64,000 nucleotides of DNA from an uncultured Mycoplasmatota bacterium (lineage in GTDB: Bacteria; Bacillota_I; Bacilli_A; RF39; UBA660). How positions within the stretch are numbered: position 1 is the stretch's first letter; every line of letters begins with the position of its first letter. Below the pieces are notes generated by a model that saw nothing but the letters and a program-made list of their open reading frames with translations, did no database searches and had not been told where the DNA came from. Made by a program: the position numbers and the translations under genes. The stretch spans positions 1-64,000 of the forward strand of contig UQXO01000001.1 of assembly GCA_900545005.1 (NCBI GenBank), in the 5' to 3' direction. Positions 26,579 through 36,012 of the stretch are shown here, piece after piece.

Positions 26579-27889
26579 CTAGATAATATTTCTATTAATT
26601 AAATCTTCGCGAATGGTATCGGCGGTATTAAAATCCTTATTTTTCTTAGCTTCTAACCAATTTTGATATAATGTTTTATCGCTAACGGTTAAGGTTGTAA
26701 ATTCATAATGAAGACCTAAAATTTTGGTAATAAGAAGGATTTTATCATAAGTAGTTGTTATGTCTTTATTACTTCTAATGTTGCTATTAAGTTCTTTTAC
26801 TAATTCTAAAAGATAAGTTATTAAGTTAGGAGTATTAAAGTCTTCATCCATTATCTTATTAATGTTATCATCTTTAATTATTTTATTTGCTTCTAAGTTC
26901 TTAATTTGAATTAAGAGATTAGCTTGTTTTAAAGAATTATAAATTTTATCGTTAATAAGATTACATTCATTTAAAAGTTCTTCTTTAATATTAAATGGTA
27001 GACGGTAATGAGTTTTAAACATAGCTAATTTAATAACATTTGGCTTATGATTTTTAATAAAGTCTTTAGCTAAAATAAAGTTTCCTAGAGATTTGCTCAT
27101 CTTAACACCTTCGACATTAATATGACCATTATGTATCCAATAGTTAGCTAGGTGATTATCGTTTAGAGCCATACTTTGAGCAATTTCATTCTCGTGATGA
27201 GGAAATTTCAAATCAACTCCGCCACCGTGAATATCGATTTTAGAACCGAAAAGACTATTTATCATAACAACACATTCAGTATGCCAACCAGGGATTCCGG
27301 GTCCCCAAGGTGAGTCAAAATGTTCACCATCAAGAGATTTACGCCATAACGCAAAGTCAAGAGGGTCTTCTTTTTTTTCATCAACTTCCACACGCGCACC
27401 ACTTTCTAACTCTTCTAAAGAATTATTAGATAGGCACCCATAGTCTTTGATTTTACTAACCCGAAAATATACATCACCATCAACTTCATAAGCATAACCT
27501 TTTTCCAAAAGTTTAGTAATAAAATCATAAATATTGTTAAGATTTTCTAAAACAGTTGGGTGATAGTCAATACGGCCACACTCATAAGCTGCCAAATCAT
27601 CAAGGTAAGCTTGGATAAATTTGTTAGCAACTTCTCTTTCGGTAATTTCTAAAGTCTTCGCAGCAGCAATAATCTTAGGGTTAATATCAGTAAAATTAGA
27701 GGCATATGTTACTTTGTATCCTAAATATTCTAGATAATTTCTTATCATATCAAAGGTAATTACAGGTCGCATATTGCCAATATGAACATAATTATAAACG
27801 GTTGGTCCACAAACATACATGCTTACTTGGCCTTCTTTTAGAGGCTTAAATTCTTCTAATTTATCAGTTAAGGAATTATATATACGCAT
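26579..27889 (-). CDS. cysS: Cysteinyl-tRNA synthetase
   Basis: A 436-residue class I synthetase. The zinc Cys of MYVCGPTVYNYVHIGN, the HIGN box, the second zinc segment GWHTECVVMI, the HGGGVDLKFPHHENE block and VKMSKSLGN (KMSKS) are present. The C-terminal anticodon domain is short, hence slightly less than the usual 460 residues. The ATG follows AAGGAG; the longer frame upstream is rejected. yugP-like gene follows closely. Confidence 0.97.
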   Translation of the reverse strand: MRIYNSLTDKLEEFKPLKEGQVSMYVCGPTVYNYVHIGNMRPVITFDMIRNYLEYLGYKVTYASNFTDINPKIIAAAKTLEITEREVANKFIQAYLDDLAAYECGRIDYHPTVLENLNNIYDFITKLLEKGYAYEVDGDVYFRVSKIKDYGCLSNNSLEELESGARVEVDEKKEDPLDFALWRKSLDGEHFDSPWGPGIPGWHTECVVMINSLFGSKIDIHGGGVDLKFPHHENEIAQSMALNDNHLANYWIHNGHINVEGVKMSKSLGNFILAKDFIKNHKPNVIKLAMFKTHYRLPFNIKEELLNECNLINDKIYNSLKQANLLIQIKNLEANKIIKDDNINKIMDEDFNTPNLITYLLELVKELNSNIRSNKDITTTYDKILLITKILGLHYEFTTLTVSDKTLYQNWLEAKKNKDFNTADTIREDLINRNII

Positions 27890-27949
27890 AAAATCTCCTT
27901 CTTTCTTTTTTCTTAGGTCAATCATACCATTATTTTATGAAATTTAAAA

Positions 27950-27993
27950 GAAAAAGTGTTATTTATACCCAAAATTCGGTATGATAACACTTT
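27950..27993 (-). terminator. Terminator of the femABX gene
   Basis: On the minus strand AAAGTGTTAT and ATAACACTTT form a long stem with an inner ATACC/GGTAT stem and a T run. It starts at the stop codon. Confidence 0.88.
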
Positions 27994-29167
27994 ACTTACG
28001 AAGTCCATAAATAATTTTTTTAAAGTTACGATAAATAGCAAAACCGTACTTGTAGAAAAGGAAAAATGGATAGTCTATAACTAAATCAAATTCCCCAATA
28101 TATTCGATTACAAAGCCACCATAACCACGCTTATATTCATAAACCCCATATTCTTTAGAGCCTGGTTTAAAATCACCCGAAATACCACCAAAGTCATAAA
28201 AGTCTTTTTTCTTTTCGATGGCATACTTTATCATTTCTTCTTGCATCTTATAAGGAGCCATAAAAGGAAAATATTTCGAATAAGTACCACCATAAACATA
28301 ATTTAAACGGTCTTTATCTTCAATGAAAACCCCGGCACTTAATGGTATTAAAGCTCTTTTGTCATTTTTAATATCAGCTACCATGTCTTCATCTAATTTA
28401 TAAGTCCCAGTAGCAAGCCCTTCCAAAAGTTTTTCCTTATCTAAATAGATTAGACACATACGAATAATGCTTTTTAACTCAGTTTTTAAGTTCTCATAAT
28501 ATTTTAATGTACGATCACCGTGGTGTTGCCTTTCGGCAGTACTCTCCATAATATCCTTGAAATCTTTAATTGAAATATCATCAACATCTTTTAAAATCAA
28601 AGGATATTTATCCGCTTTTTTAAGACTTCTTTTGCAGCGACTATTCATATCAGTCATTAAATCATTGAATTCTTTATCTTTTATATCTAAAGCATAAGAC
28701 CAACGGAATTGAGCTTCATTGGTATAACCAATTGTAAAGCCACGGTGTTTAGCGCCTTGCTTCTTTAGAAAATCAATAAATTCTTGGTTATTATTTTCAC
28801 TAACGACATTACCATCTTTATCATGGTCTTGGTAAGTTATCATCGGGTCAAATTTAAAAGTAAATCCTTTTTGAGTCTTTAGATATTTTTTTACTTCTCG
28901 AAGATAAAAAGCAAAAACTTCTTTAATATCAACTTCTTCTTTAACAAGTGGTCCTCTAGGTGCGTAATAAAGATACTTATTAAAAATTTTCTTTCCTAGA
29001 ATCAAACTGGCTAAGATAGGTTTATTATCTTGATAAACTGCTGTATAAAGATGAATCCACCCATTGGCTTCTTTTACTTGAGCCCAAGCGGCGTTCTGAT
29101 AAAAGTTATAATTAAATTCTTTGACAATTTTTTGAAATTCTTTTTCTTCAATTACTTTAAATAACAA
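27992..29167 (-). CDS. FemA/FemB-family peptidoglycan bridge aminoacyltransferase
   Basis: A 391-residue FemABX protein. Paired GNAT-like domains show FYQNAAWAQVK, YYAPRGPL, the central KRSLKKADKYPL block and YDFGGISGDF near the C-terminus. These enzymes add amino acids from aminoacyl-tRNA to the lipid II stem peptide to form cross-bridges. A coiled-coil arm like that of S. aureus FemA is not evident. AAAGGAGAG is followed by eight bases and a TTG, which I take as the start; an in-frame ATG seven codons earlier (29188) has the ribosome site inside its coding part. The gene follows ychF closely. Confidence 0.85.
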   Translation of the reverse strand: MLFKVIEEKEFQKIVKEFNYNFYQNAAWAQVKEANGWIHLYTAVYQDNKPILASLILGKKIFNKYLYYAPRGPLVKEEVDIKEVFAFYLREVKKYLKTQKGFTFKFDPMITYQDHDKDGNVVSENNNQEFIDFLKKQGAKHRGFTIGYTNEAQFRWSYALDIKDKEFNDLMTDMNSRCKRSLKKADKYPLILKDVDDISIKDFKDIMESTAERQHHGDRTLKYYENLKTELKSIIRMCLIYLDKEKLLEGLATGTYKLDEDMVADIKNDKRALIPLSAGVFIEDKDRLNYVYGGTYSKYFPFMAPYKMQEEMIKYAIEKKKDFYDFGGISGDFKPGSKEYGVYEYKRGYGGFVIEYIGEFDLVIDYPFFLFYKYGFAIYRNFKKIIYGLRK

Positions 29168-29180
29168 ATTACTCTCTCCT

Positions 29181-30281
29181 TTAGACATTGAAACGGAATA
29201 AAACGATATCGCCATCTTGCATAATGTATTCTTTACCTTCTAAGCGTAATTTTCCGGCTTCTTGAACGGCTTTTTCACTTCCTAAAGCTTCTAGGTCATC
29301 AAAACTTGTAACTTCTGCTTTGATAAATCCTCTTTGGAAATCACTATGAATTAAACCAGCACATTCCGGAGCTTTCATACCTTTTTTAAATGTCCACGCA
29401 CGGCATTCGTCTTTACCAACTGTAAAGAAGGTTTGAAGTCCTAGAAGATGGTAAGTAGCAAAGATTAGTTTATCTAAACCACTACTAGCGATTCCTAATT
29501 CAGCTAGAAAAGCCTTTTTATCATCATCATTATACTCTGCTAATTCGCTTTCCATTTTAGCACACATAACAACGACACTAGCATCATCATTTTTAGCATA
29601 CTCTTCTACTTGATTTGTATACACATTTTTACCAACAACAGCATCATCTTCAGAAACATTAGCGGCATAAATGATTGGTTTTAAGGTAATAAGATTAAAG
29701 TTTTTTAGGACTAATAATTCATCTTCATCAAATTCAACTCTTCTTAAAGGAATATTATTCATTAAATTTTCTTCACATTTCTTTAAGGTATTATATTCCA
29801 TAAGACTTTCTTTGTCTTTAGTAGTCATGGCTTTCTTTTCAATTTTACCAATGCGACTAGTGATAATTTCTAAATCAGATAAAATTAATTCTACATTAAT
29901 GATTTCGATATCACGGATAGAGTCAGTCTTACCTTCAACATGAATAATATCGGTATCATCAAAGCAACGAACAACTTCAACAAGACAATCGCATTCACGG
30001 ATATGGGAAAGAAACTTATTGCCAAGGCCTTCACCTTTAGCAGCTCCTTTTACAAGTCCCGCTATATCGGTAAACTCAAAAGTAGTGGGAATAGTTCTGG
30101 TTGGGAGATACATATTTTCTAAGAATTCTAATCTTGTATCAGGGACCGTTACCACTCCAACATTAGGTTCAATGGTTGCAAACGGATAGTTAGCAGCTAA
30201 GATATTTTTTTTCGTAATAGCATTAAATAAGGTTGATTTACCAACATTTGGTAATCCAACAATGCCAGCTTTTAAAGACAT
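29181..30281 (-). CDS. ychF: Ribosome-binding ATPase YchF (Obg family)
   Basis: A 366-residue YchF. G1 GIVGLPNVGKSTLFNAIT, the NYPFATIEPNVGV switch, DIAGLVKGA and the NxxE-type ATP motif (AANVSEDD) are visible, followed by the C-terminal TGS domain ending in DIVLFRFNV. The ATG with AAGGAAG is used; 54 upstream codons in the open frame lack family similarity and contain the promoter. It is part of the conserved soj-spo0J-DUF951-ychF block. The femABX gene starts 13 bases after its stop. Confidence 0.97.
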   Translation of the reverse strand: MSLKAGIVGLPNVGKSTLFNAITKKNILAANYPFATIEPNVGVVTVPDTRLEFLENMYLPTRTIPTTFEFTDIAGLVKGAAKGEGLGNKFLSHIRECDCLVEVVRCFDDTDIIHVEGKTDSIRDIEIINVELILSDLEIITSRIGKIEKKAMTTKDKESLMEYNTLKKCEENLMNNIPLRRVEFDEDELLVLKNFNLITLKPIIYAANVSEDDAVVGKNVYTNQVEEYAKNDDASVVVMCAKMESELAEYNDDDKKAFLAELGIASSGLDKLIFATYHLLGLQTFFTVGKDECRAWTFKKGMKAPECAGLIHSDFQRGFIKAEVTSFDDLEALGSEKAVQEAGKLRLEGKEYIMQDGDIVLFRFNV

Positions 30282-30302
30282 AATAACACTTCCTTCTTGA
30301 TA

Positions 30303-30331
30303 ATTATAATTAAAATAAGATAAAAAGGCAA
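30303..30331 (-). promoter_or_regulatory. Promoter of ychF
   Basis: On the minus strand TTGCCT (30331-30326), 17 bases, TATAAT (30308-30303), about 20 bases before the coding start. It supports the shorter ychF frame. Confidence 0.72.
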
Positions 30332-30597
30332 ATGATTTAAGGCTTTTTCTAAAATTATTTACTAACTCAAAGAGTTTTAATAATCTGGCTAATAAATAAT
30401 CGCTAATATTTGTTATTTTAGAGATTTTATCTATTTTTAACACTTTTTTGTATGGTTATGACTTAGTCTGCATAACCGAATGACTGATAATGTTTTCTTG
30501 CAAACGTATTACTAATCATAATGATTATTTCTAAATAATATGGTTTTTAGCTTTTAAAATTTCTAAGTCTTCTTGTGATAGTTTTGGTCATGTTTTT
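30332..30597. other. Intergenic stretch, no gene seen
   Basis: Between the ychF promoter and the AbgT terminator. AT-rich, with short inverted repeats (for example GGTTATGACTTAGTCTGCATAACC at 30452-30475), but no reading frame or RNA I can support. Confidence 0.5.
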
Positions 30598-30627
30598 ATA
30601 AAAAAGACTTAGCTTTGATGCTAAATC
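30598..30627 (-). terminator. Terminator of the AbgT-type gene
   Basis: On the minus strand GATTTAGC and GCTAAGTC pair (one G-U) around a six-base loop and are followed by TTTTTT. It overlaps the stop codon and closes the parA-parB-mscS-DUF951-abgT transcript. Confidence 0.85.
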
Positions 30628-32153
30628 TAAATCGTAGGCATAACCCCTATACCAATTGGTAAACCAACTAAGTACCAAATTATTAAGATAATTAATAAGA
30701 TAACCCCAGTTGCTAAAGCATATTTCTTTTGATAATTTAAAATCTTAAAGACTCCAATTGGATTATCAGCAGTATTATATTTTTCCATGTAAGCAAGATA
30801 AATAACAAAGTAAGCCATAATAGGAGTAAGTCCATAAGTCATACCTTCAGCAAATCGAAAAATCACTTGGATAAATTCAGCGCTGAAACCAACATTCATC
30901 AAAGTAGGGACACAACTTGCGGAAAGAATGGTCCATTTGTTTACTGTATTTGGCAAGAAAAAAGTTGCCACTGCTGTTCCAATAAAGAACAAGACTAATA
31001 AAGGTATTCCTGTAAATTTACAATTAGTTATTAGGTTTCCAATAAGTGCTGTAATAACGGTACCGATATTGGACTTTTTAAAGACATTGACTAGGATTGA
31101 TGATAATAATATCAAAATAATTGTACGGCCAATGCCATCTAAGGAATGGGTTAAATAATCACAGAAGTCATTACTATTCTTAATACTACGAGATCCCAAG
31201 CCATAAAATAAGCCAAGAATCACAAAGAGAATTGTTACGATGAAGACAAATCCTTGTGAGAAGAAAGAGTCTGGATTAAATAATTTATCAATATAAAGTT
31301 TCTGTGAATAATCAAGAAGATTACCGCTTAACGGAAGACCAGGAATAATATTGTAGATAAAGATTAGCAAGTAAATAATTCCAAAAGTTCCAGCAAAAAT
31401 CAATCCTCTTATATCTCTTTTAGCTAACTTGAAGTCCTTTTTATCATCTTTAAACTCATACTTAGGTAATTCATTGACACTGAAACGTTCAGATATATAG
31501 GTTATCAAAGCGGCAATTGCCAAGATAGCAACAACCATAATAATAAAATAGCCTAAATAGGTGAAAGTATAAGAAGAGTCTAAAATACGTGATGACTCCA
31601 AAGTCAAAGCATCTAAACTAGAATCGATACTAGTCTTAAAGAAGCTTAACCCTGTGCCACAAGTTAACGCGGCAAAGCTGATGACAATACCTAGAAGAGG
31701 ATTTCTCCTTCCGTAGTAGAATAGCAATGCACTTAAAGGTATCATAACCACATAAGCCAAATCACCACCAATAGAAAGGATAATACAGATTAAGGCTAGA
31801 ACAAAAGTAAGCGTTTTCTTTTGACATTTTCTAGTTATTAGAGAAAAAGTTGTCTTAAGGAAACCACTCTTATCCATAATACCGATACCAATCAAAATGA
31901 TAATTAACATTGATAAAGGAGTAAAGGCTGCAAAGTTAGAAACAGTTGATTGGAAAATATATTTAATGCCACGAAGATTAAACAAAGATTCAACAGCAAC
32001 CCAGTTCGATTCATAAGTACTATTTTTAATAGTATCATAAGAAGCACCTACTCCAAATAAAGCAAGAACACCACTTAAAACGATTGTTACTACTATTAAA
32101 ATCATCAAAGTCATTATGGGATTTAAGGAAACTTTATTTTTCTTATTTGACAT
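30627..32153 (-). CDS. AbgT-family transporter
   Basis: A 508-residue membrane protein with about 12 helices and the AbgT pattern: the FAAFTPLSMLIIILIGIGIMDKSG block near residue 85, the ISIGGDLAYVVMIPLSALLF re-entrant segment, and the FFLPNTVNKWTILSASCVP region near 380. AbgT proteins carry p-aminobenzoyl-glutamate or act as antimetabolite exporters; which applies here is unknown. It overlaps the DUF951 gene by 11 bases (AGGTGA ribosome site inside that gene). A transporter at this place in the soj-ychF block is not usual. Confidence 0.87.
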   Translation of the reverse strand: MSNKKNKVSLNPIMTLMILIVVTIVLSGVLALFGVGASYDTIKNSTYESNWVAVESLFNLRGIKYIFQSTVSNFAAFTPLSMLIIILIGIGIMDKSGFLKTTFSLITRKCQKKTLTFVLALICIILSIGGDLAYVVMIPLSALLFYYGRRNPLLGIVISFAALTCGTGLSFFKTSIDSSLDALTLESSRILDSSYTFTYLGYFIIMVVAILAIAALITYISERFSVNELPKYEFKDDKKDFKLAKRDIRGLIFAGTFGIIYLLIFIYNIIPGLPLSGNLLDYSQKLYIDKLFNPDSFFSQGFVFIVTILFVILGLFYGLGSRSIKNSNDFCDYLTHSLDGIGRTIILILLSSILVNVFKKSNIGTVITALIGNLITNCKFTGIPLLVLFFIGTAVATFFLPNTVNKWTILSASCVPTLMNVGFSAEFIQVIFRFAEGMTYGLTPIMAYFVIYLAYMEKYNTADNPIGVFKILNYQKKYALATGVILLIILIIWYLVGLPIGIGVMPTI

Positions 32154-32340
32154 CGCTATCACCTAATACTTTCTTCAGTTTTTTATTAAATTCCAAACGG
32201 TCCATCATAATTTCATGACCGCAGTTAACACATTTTATTTTGATATCGACACCAACTCTAGTTACCTTAAAGAGATTAGTCCCGCAAGCGTGTTGTTTTT
32301 TCATCACAACTTGATCATTTAATTTATATGTTTTGTCCAT
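32143..32340 (-). CDS. DUF951 family protein (YyzM-like)
   Basis: A 65-residue protein with KKQHACGTNLFKV and IKCVNCGHEIMMDR, four Cys/His positions that suggest a zinc ribbon. B. subtilis YyzM is in the same soj-spo0J-ychF neighbourhood. Function unknown. It overlaps mscS by 17 bases. Confidence 0.88.
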   Translation of the reverse strand: MDKTYKLNDQVVMKKQHACGTNLFKVTRVGVDIKIKCVNCGHEIMMDRLEFNKKLKKVLGDSDVK

Positions 32341-33148
32341 TATGCACCTCTATTTGTGGATATGGTATCTTAATATTATCTTTTTCAAAGGCATTTTTAA
32401 CTATTCTCAAAGCGTCTCTTTTCACTTGCCATTGCTTATCAGGTTGACAATCAACCTTTACTAAGTAAACAACTGAACTATCGCCTAGAGAACTAACGCC
32501 TAAGTAACTAGCTGATTTTTTAATCGCATAATTAATCTTTTCTAATTCTGGTAAAATTTTAGCGATGGTGGCTTCTACTTTTTCAGTTGGTTCTTCATAA
32601 GCAACATTTAATTCTAAGTAAACATTTTGCTTAGCCTGAGACATATTGATTATCTGATTAACATTGCGGTTAGCAATAATTAATATTTCTCCCGTATACT
32701 TTTTTATTTTGGTACTTTTTAAGCCTAGTTCAATGACTTCACCGGTAAAATCGCCATAAGTAACCATATCTCCAACTACATAGTAATTTTCTAAAATAAT
32801 ACAAATTCCACCGATAAAATCCTTAAGTGTATCTTGGAAAGCCAAGCCGATAACAGCTGATAAAACTCCTAAGCCGGCAATAATAGATTTTGTATCTATT
32901 CCATAAGCTTCTAAAATAATAACAATAACTATAACAATTATAATGTATTTAAAGATGTTAGATACTAAATCAATAATAGTTCTTTTCTTTTTCTGATCAT
33001 AAGTATTTTTATTTTCTTTAAATTTCATTAGTCTTTTTAAGGCATTGTTAACACCATGGCAAGCTAAGACTCCTAAGAAAATGGAGATAATAGGAGTATA
33101 AACTTGTTTAGCAGCGAAAAATTTAAAAATTGTTTCTAATATTTTCAT
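32324..33148 (-). CDS. Small-conductance mechanosensitive channel MscS
   Basis: A 274-residue MscS-type channel: helices around 15-35, 55-80 and the pore helix 85-110 (GVLSAVIGLAFQDTLKDFIGGI), then the beta domain (DMVTYGDFTGEVIELGLKSTKIK) and the C-terminal alpha/beta part ending in YPQIEVHNGQ. It opens under membrane tension to release solutes. Genes of this type lie next to spo0J in many Bacilli. Begins 5 bases after parB. Confidence 0.93.
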   Translation of the reverse strand: MKILETIFKFFAAKQVYTPIISIFLGVLACHGVNNALKRLMKFKENKNTYDQKKKRTIIDLVSNIFKYIIIVIVIVIILEAYGIDTKSIIAGLGVLSAVIGLAFQDTLKDFIGGICIILENYYVVGDMVTYGDFTGEVIELGLKSTKIKKYTGEILIIANRNVNQIINMSQAKQNVYLELNVAYEEPTEKVEATIAKILPELEKINYAIKKSASYLGVSSLGDSSVVYLVKVDCQPDKQWQVKRDALRIVKNAFEKDNIKIPYPQIEVHNGQNI

Positions 33149-33153
33149 AAGTA

Positions 33154-34059
33154 TTATCCTTCAATTCTGATATCCAATAATTCTAAAATTCTTTGAAGTT
33201 CTAATTGCGAAGAAAAAGGTATTTCTATCTTTTTATTAGTAATTTTAACTTTAGTCCCTAACTTTTCACGCATAGCATCCTCATAGATATGATTTGGATT
33301 TATAGTATCATATTGTTTAAAGAAATTATCATCATTTTGTAAGTTTTGTTTTTCTTCTTGTTCATGGATATCTCTAGTTATGTTTTCAATGGCACGAACA
33401 TTTAGTCCTTCGGTAACTATTTTGTTAGCCAGACGATTGATTTGATTATTATCTTCTAACTTGGATAAAGCTCTAGCATGAGACATAGATAGTTTATTAT
33501 CTTCCACATACTTTTTAGTATCATCAGGAAGTCTTAATAAGCCAAGACTATTAGTAATATAACTACGACTTTTACCAAATTTTTTAGCTAGTTCTTCTTG
33601 GGTAATATTACTACTTCTTAGAATACTATCGTAAGCCATCGCCTCTTCAATGGGATTTAAGTTTTCTCTTTGAATGTTTTCAATCAAAGCAATTTCCATC
33701 ATTTCTTCATCATCAAAGTCTTTAACTATTGCTGGGACAGTTTCTAATCCGGCAATCTTAGCGGCTTTAGTACGACGCTCACCGGCTACTAACTCATAAC
33801 CCTTAATACTTTTCTTAACTATAATTGGTTGAACGATACCATGTTCTTTAATAGAAGATGCTAATTCATTTAAGGCTTCTTCGTCAAAAATTTTACGAGG
33901 TTGATAAGGATTAGAACGGATATCAGTAATTTTTATTTGAACTATCTCATTTGGTTTAGCTTCTTCTACTAGTCCTTTTTCAAAATTGTCAAAGTCAATG
34001 CGTTCATTAGTAAATAATTGTTCTAAACCTTTTCCTAAAGCTTTTCTCTTAGTTTCCAT
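33154..34059 (-). CDS. parB: Chromosome-partitioning protein ParB/Spo0J
   Basis: A 301-residue CTP-dependent DNA clamp. The N-terminal NPYQPRKIFDEEALNELASSI box, GERRTKAAK (CTP-binding GERRxR), and the helix-turn-helix ITQEELAKKFGKSRSYITN are present. It loads at parS sites near oriC. No consensus parS (TGTTTCACGTGAAACA type) was seen in this window. Overlaps the end of parA by 11 bases. Confidence 0.96.
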   Translation of the reverse strand: METKRKALGKGLEQLFTNERIDFDNFEKGLVEEAKPNEIVQIKITDIRSNPYQPRKIFDEEALNELASSIKEHGIVQPIIVKKSIKGYELVAGERRTKAAKIAGLETVPAIVKDFDDEEMMEIALIENIQRENLNPIEEAMAYDSILRSSNITQEELAKKFGKSRSYITNSLGLLRLPDDTKKYVEDNKLSMSHARALSKLEDNNQINRLANKIVTEGLNVRAIENITRDIHEQEEKQNLQNDDNFFKQYDTINPNHIYEDAMREKLGTKVKITNKKIEIPFSSQLELQRILELLDIRIEG

Positions 34060-34834
34060 CTCTACTAATAACCTCCTTTGCTAAGTTTTGATAAGCAAGT
34101 GTTGCTCTGCTATCTGGATCATAATCACTAATTGGTTTCCCATGACTTGGGGCTTCAACTAATCTTACTAATCTGGGAATAATGGTATTAAAGACTTTAT
34201 TCTTAAAATAGCCTCTAATTTCTTCAATTACTTCTAAACCGATATTAGTACGACCATCAAGCATAGTAAGTAAGACTCCTTCTATTCTTAAACCAGGGTT
34301 CATATTTGATTGAACCATTATAATAGAGTTAAGCAACTGCGTAATCCCCTCTAAAGCAAAAAATTCACATTGAACGGGAATAATAACCGAGTTGCTAGCA
34401 ACTAAAGCATTCATAGTAGTAATTCCTAAAGATGGCTGACAATCTATTATTATATAATCATAAAGATTCATTAATGGTTCTAGGCTTAATTTAAGCTGTT
34501 CGTTCTGACGAAAATTAGAATCTTCAAGCATAGCTTTAACAAATTCGACATCAACACCAGCTAAATTCAATGTTGCGGGAATCATCGAAAGATTTTTAAA
34601 TTTCGTTTTAATAACCGCACTTTTAACATCGCAAGCTCCAGTCATAACATCATAAATATCGTGCTTAATATCACTATTATTTATACCTAACCCCGTAGTT
34701 GCATTTCCTTGAGGGTCTAAGTCGATTAGTAAAGTGTTTTTACCTTCTTTTCCAAGGGCTGCGGATAAATTTATACTGGAAGTTGTTTTGCCAACGCCTC
34801 CTTTTTGATTAACTAATGCAATAATTTTTGTCAT
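34049..34834 (-). CDS. parA: Chromosome-partitioning ATPase ParA/Soj
   Basis: A 261-residue Walker-type ATPase with the deviant P loop KGGVGKTTSSINLSAALG, DLDPQGNATTGLG, and DCQPSLG. No N-terminal HTH is present, so it is the Soj class. AAAGGTGG precedes the ATG. First gene of the five-gene group parA-parB-mscS-DUF951-abgT. Confidence 0.97.
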   Translation of the reverse strand: MTKIIALVNQKGGVGKTTSSINLSAALGKEGKNTLLIDLDPQGNATTGLGINNSDIKHDIYDVMTGACDVKSAVIKTKFKNLSMIPATLNLAGVDVEFVKAMLEDSNFRQNEQLKLSLEPLMNLYDYIIIDCQPSLGITTMNALVASNSVIIPVQCEFFALEGITQLLNSIIMVQSNMNPGLRIEGVLLTMLDGRTNIGLEVIEEIRGYFKNKVFNTIIPRLVRLVEAPSHGKPISDYDPDSRATLAYQNLAKEVISRDGN

Positions 34835-34918
34835 TCTAATACCACCTTTGTCAATAATTCTGCTATTTCATTTTATCATATAAATATTATTTTGTCTTAT
34901 ATTTTTAATTTTATTACC

Positions 34919-35878
34919 CTAATCGCCAGTTTTTAAAGCTTCTAAATATTTAGTAATTATCTCATTAATTTTAGGGATTGATAATCCATCAATTCTAAAG
35001 CCAGCTGCTCTTTTATGACCACCACCAGTTGGTTCAAATTCTTGAGCAACAAGACCAAGATCATAATTATCGTTATTTATTCTTAACGAACAAGTCATCC
35101 GATAAAAGTTAATAATCAAGGCAAAAGAAGCCTCTGGATATTTTAACATTAATTCGTGGCCTACTGTTGAGCGATATTTTTCCCCAATAGATACTGCTAT
35201 CTTGTAATTTTGATACTCAATTAATCTAGATTTTTCTAAATAATTTTTTACAGCCATCTCTTTATCTTGATTTTGCTTATTAACGATATCTAAATACTCT
35301 TTAGGCAAATGAAAATCCTTTGTATAATCTAACGAACTTAATAAATCAATGAAAGACTCTGCTCCTAAAAAAGCATGTAATGTAGCTAAATCAGGTCCAA
35401 GAGTATTATTAGTTTCTTCAAAGGTCCAAGTATCTTGACGTCTAATGGCTTCTACTAACTTTTGAAAGAAAAGACTATTTAAGAAGTCACTATTAGGTAA
35501 AGTTAATAAATAATTATAGAATAATTCTGTAGCACTAGTTAAATGCCCATCCCAAGTAATAACCTCATTAACGAATGGATATTTATTCTTTTCTACTTCC
35601 GATTCATGGTGATCGAAGTTCTTAATTTTTAATGCTAAGTCTGGATGATCTAAACAATACTTCAAATTTTTATCATTAAACCCTAAATCACAAATATAAA
35701 TTGTATCATAATTATGGTAGTCAATATCAGTCTCTAAGTCAAAATCATGATTATTATCCGCTAATAAATAATCAAATTCTTTAAAATAGTATTTTCCTAA
35801 TATTATAGAGCCCATTCCATCTATATCAGCATAATGACTAATAATCAAAATTTTATTATTATTAATTTTTTTTAACAT
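34919..35878 (-). CDS. DHH-family phosphoesterase (oligoribonuclease/c-di-NMP phosphodiesterase-like)
   Basis: A 319-residue protein. DHH domain: HYADIDGMGS (motif I), ICDLGF, and the FDHHESE motif; C-terminal DHHA1 with the substrate loop GGGHKRAAGFR. These place it with the NrnA/DhhP group, which cuts nanoRNA or pApA. Links to c-di-AMP turnover are possible because cdaA is in the same genome, but this is inference. Monocistronic. Confidence 0.86.
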   Translation of the reverse strand: MLKKINNNKILIISHYADIDGMGSIILGKYYFKEFDYLLADNNHDFDLETDIDYHNYDTIYICDLGFNDKNLKYCLDHPDLALKIKNFDHHESEVEKNKYPFVNEVITWDGHLTSATELFYNYLLTLPNSDFLNSLFFQKLVEAIRRQDTWTFEETNNTLGPDLATLHAFLGAESFIDLLSSLDYTKDFHLPKEYLDIVNKQNQDKEMAVKNYLEKSRLIEYQNYKIAVSIGEKYRSTVGHELMLKYPEASFALIINFYRMTCSLRINNDNYDLGLVAQEFEPTGGGHKRAAGFRIDGLSIPKINEIITKYLEALKTGD

Positions 35879-35968
35879 CTTATCCCAGCTTTCCTTTTTC
35901 TAATAAGAGTATAACATTTCTCTTAATATATGTAAATTAAGGTCTTAGCTTTTTTCTATAGTTTTGCA

Positions 35969-36006
35969 AGAAAAAAACGACATAAAGTTTCATCTTCACA
36001 TCGTTT
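35969..36006 (-). terminator. Terminator of ftsH
   Basis: On the minus strand AACGAT and GTCGTT bracket an imperfect inner stem (TGAAG/CTTTA region) and are followed by seven T. It starts seven bases after the ftsH stop. Confidence 0.6.
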
Positions 36007-36012
36007 GTCTTT

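Noticed and set aside
26564..28000. T-box riboswitch before cysS
   Set aside because: The space upstream of cysS is only about 100 bases up to the terminator of the femABX gene and holds no T-box sequence.
33154..34834. parS site near parA/parB
   Set aside because: No TGTTTCACGTGAAACA-like or TGTTCCACGTGGAACA-like 16-mer was found around these genes or elsewhere; ACGTG occurrences do not fit the palindrome.
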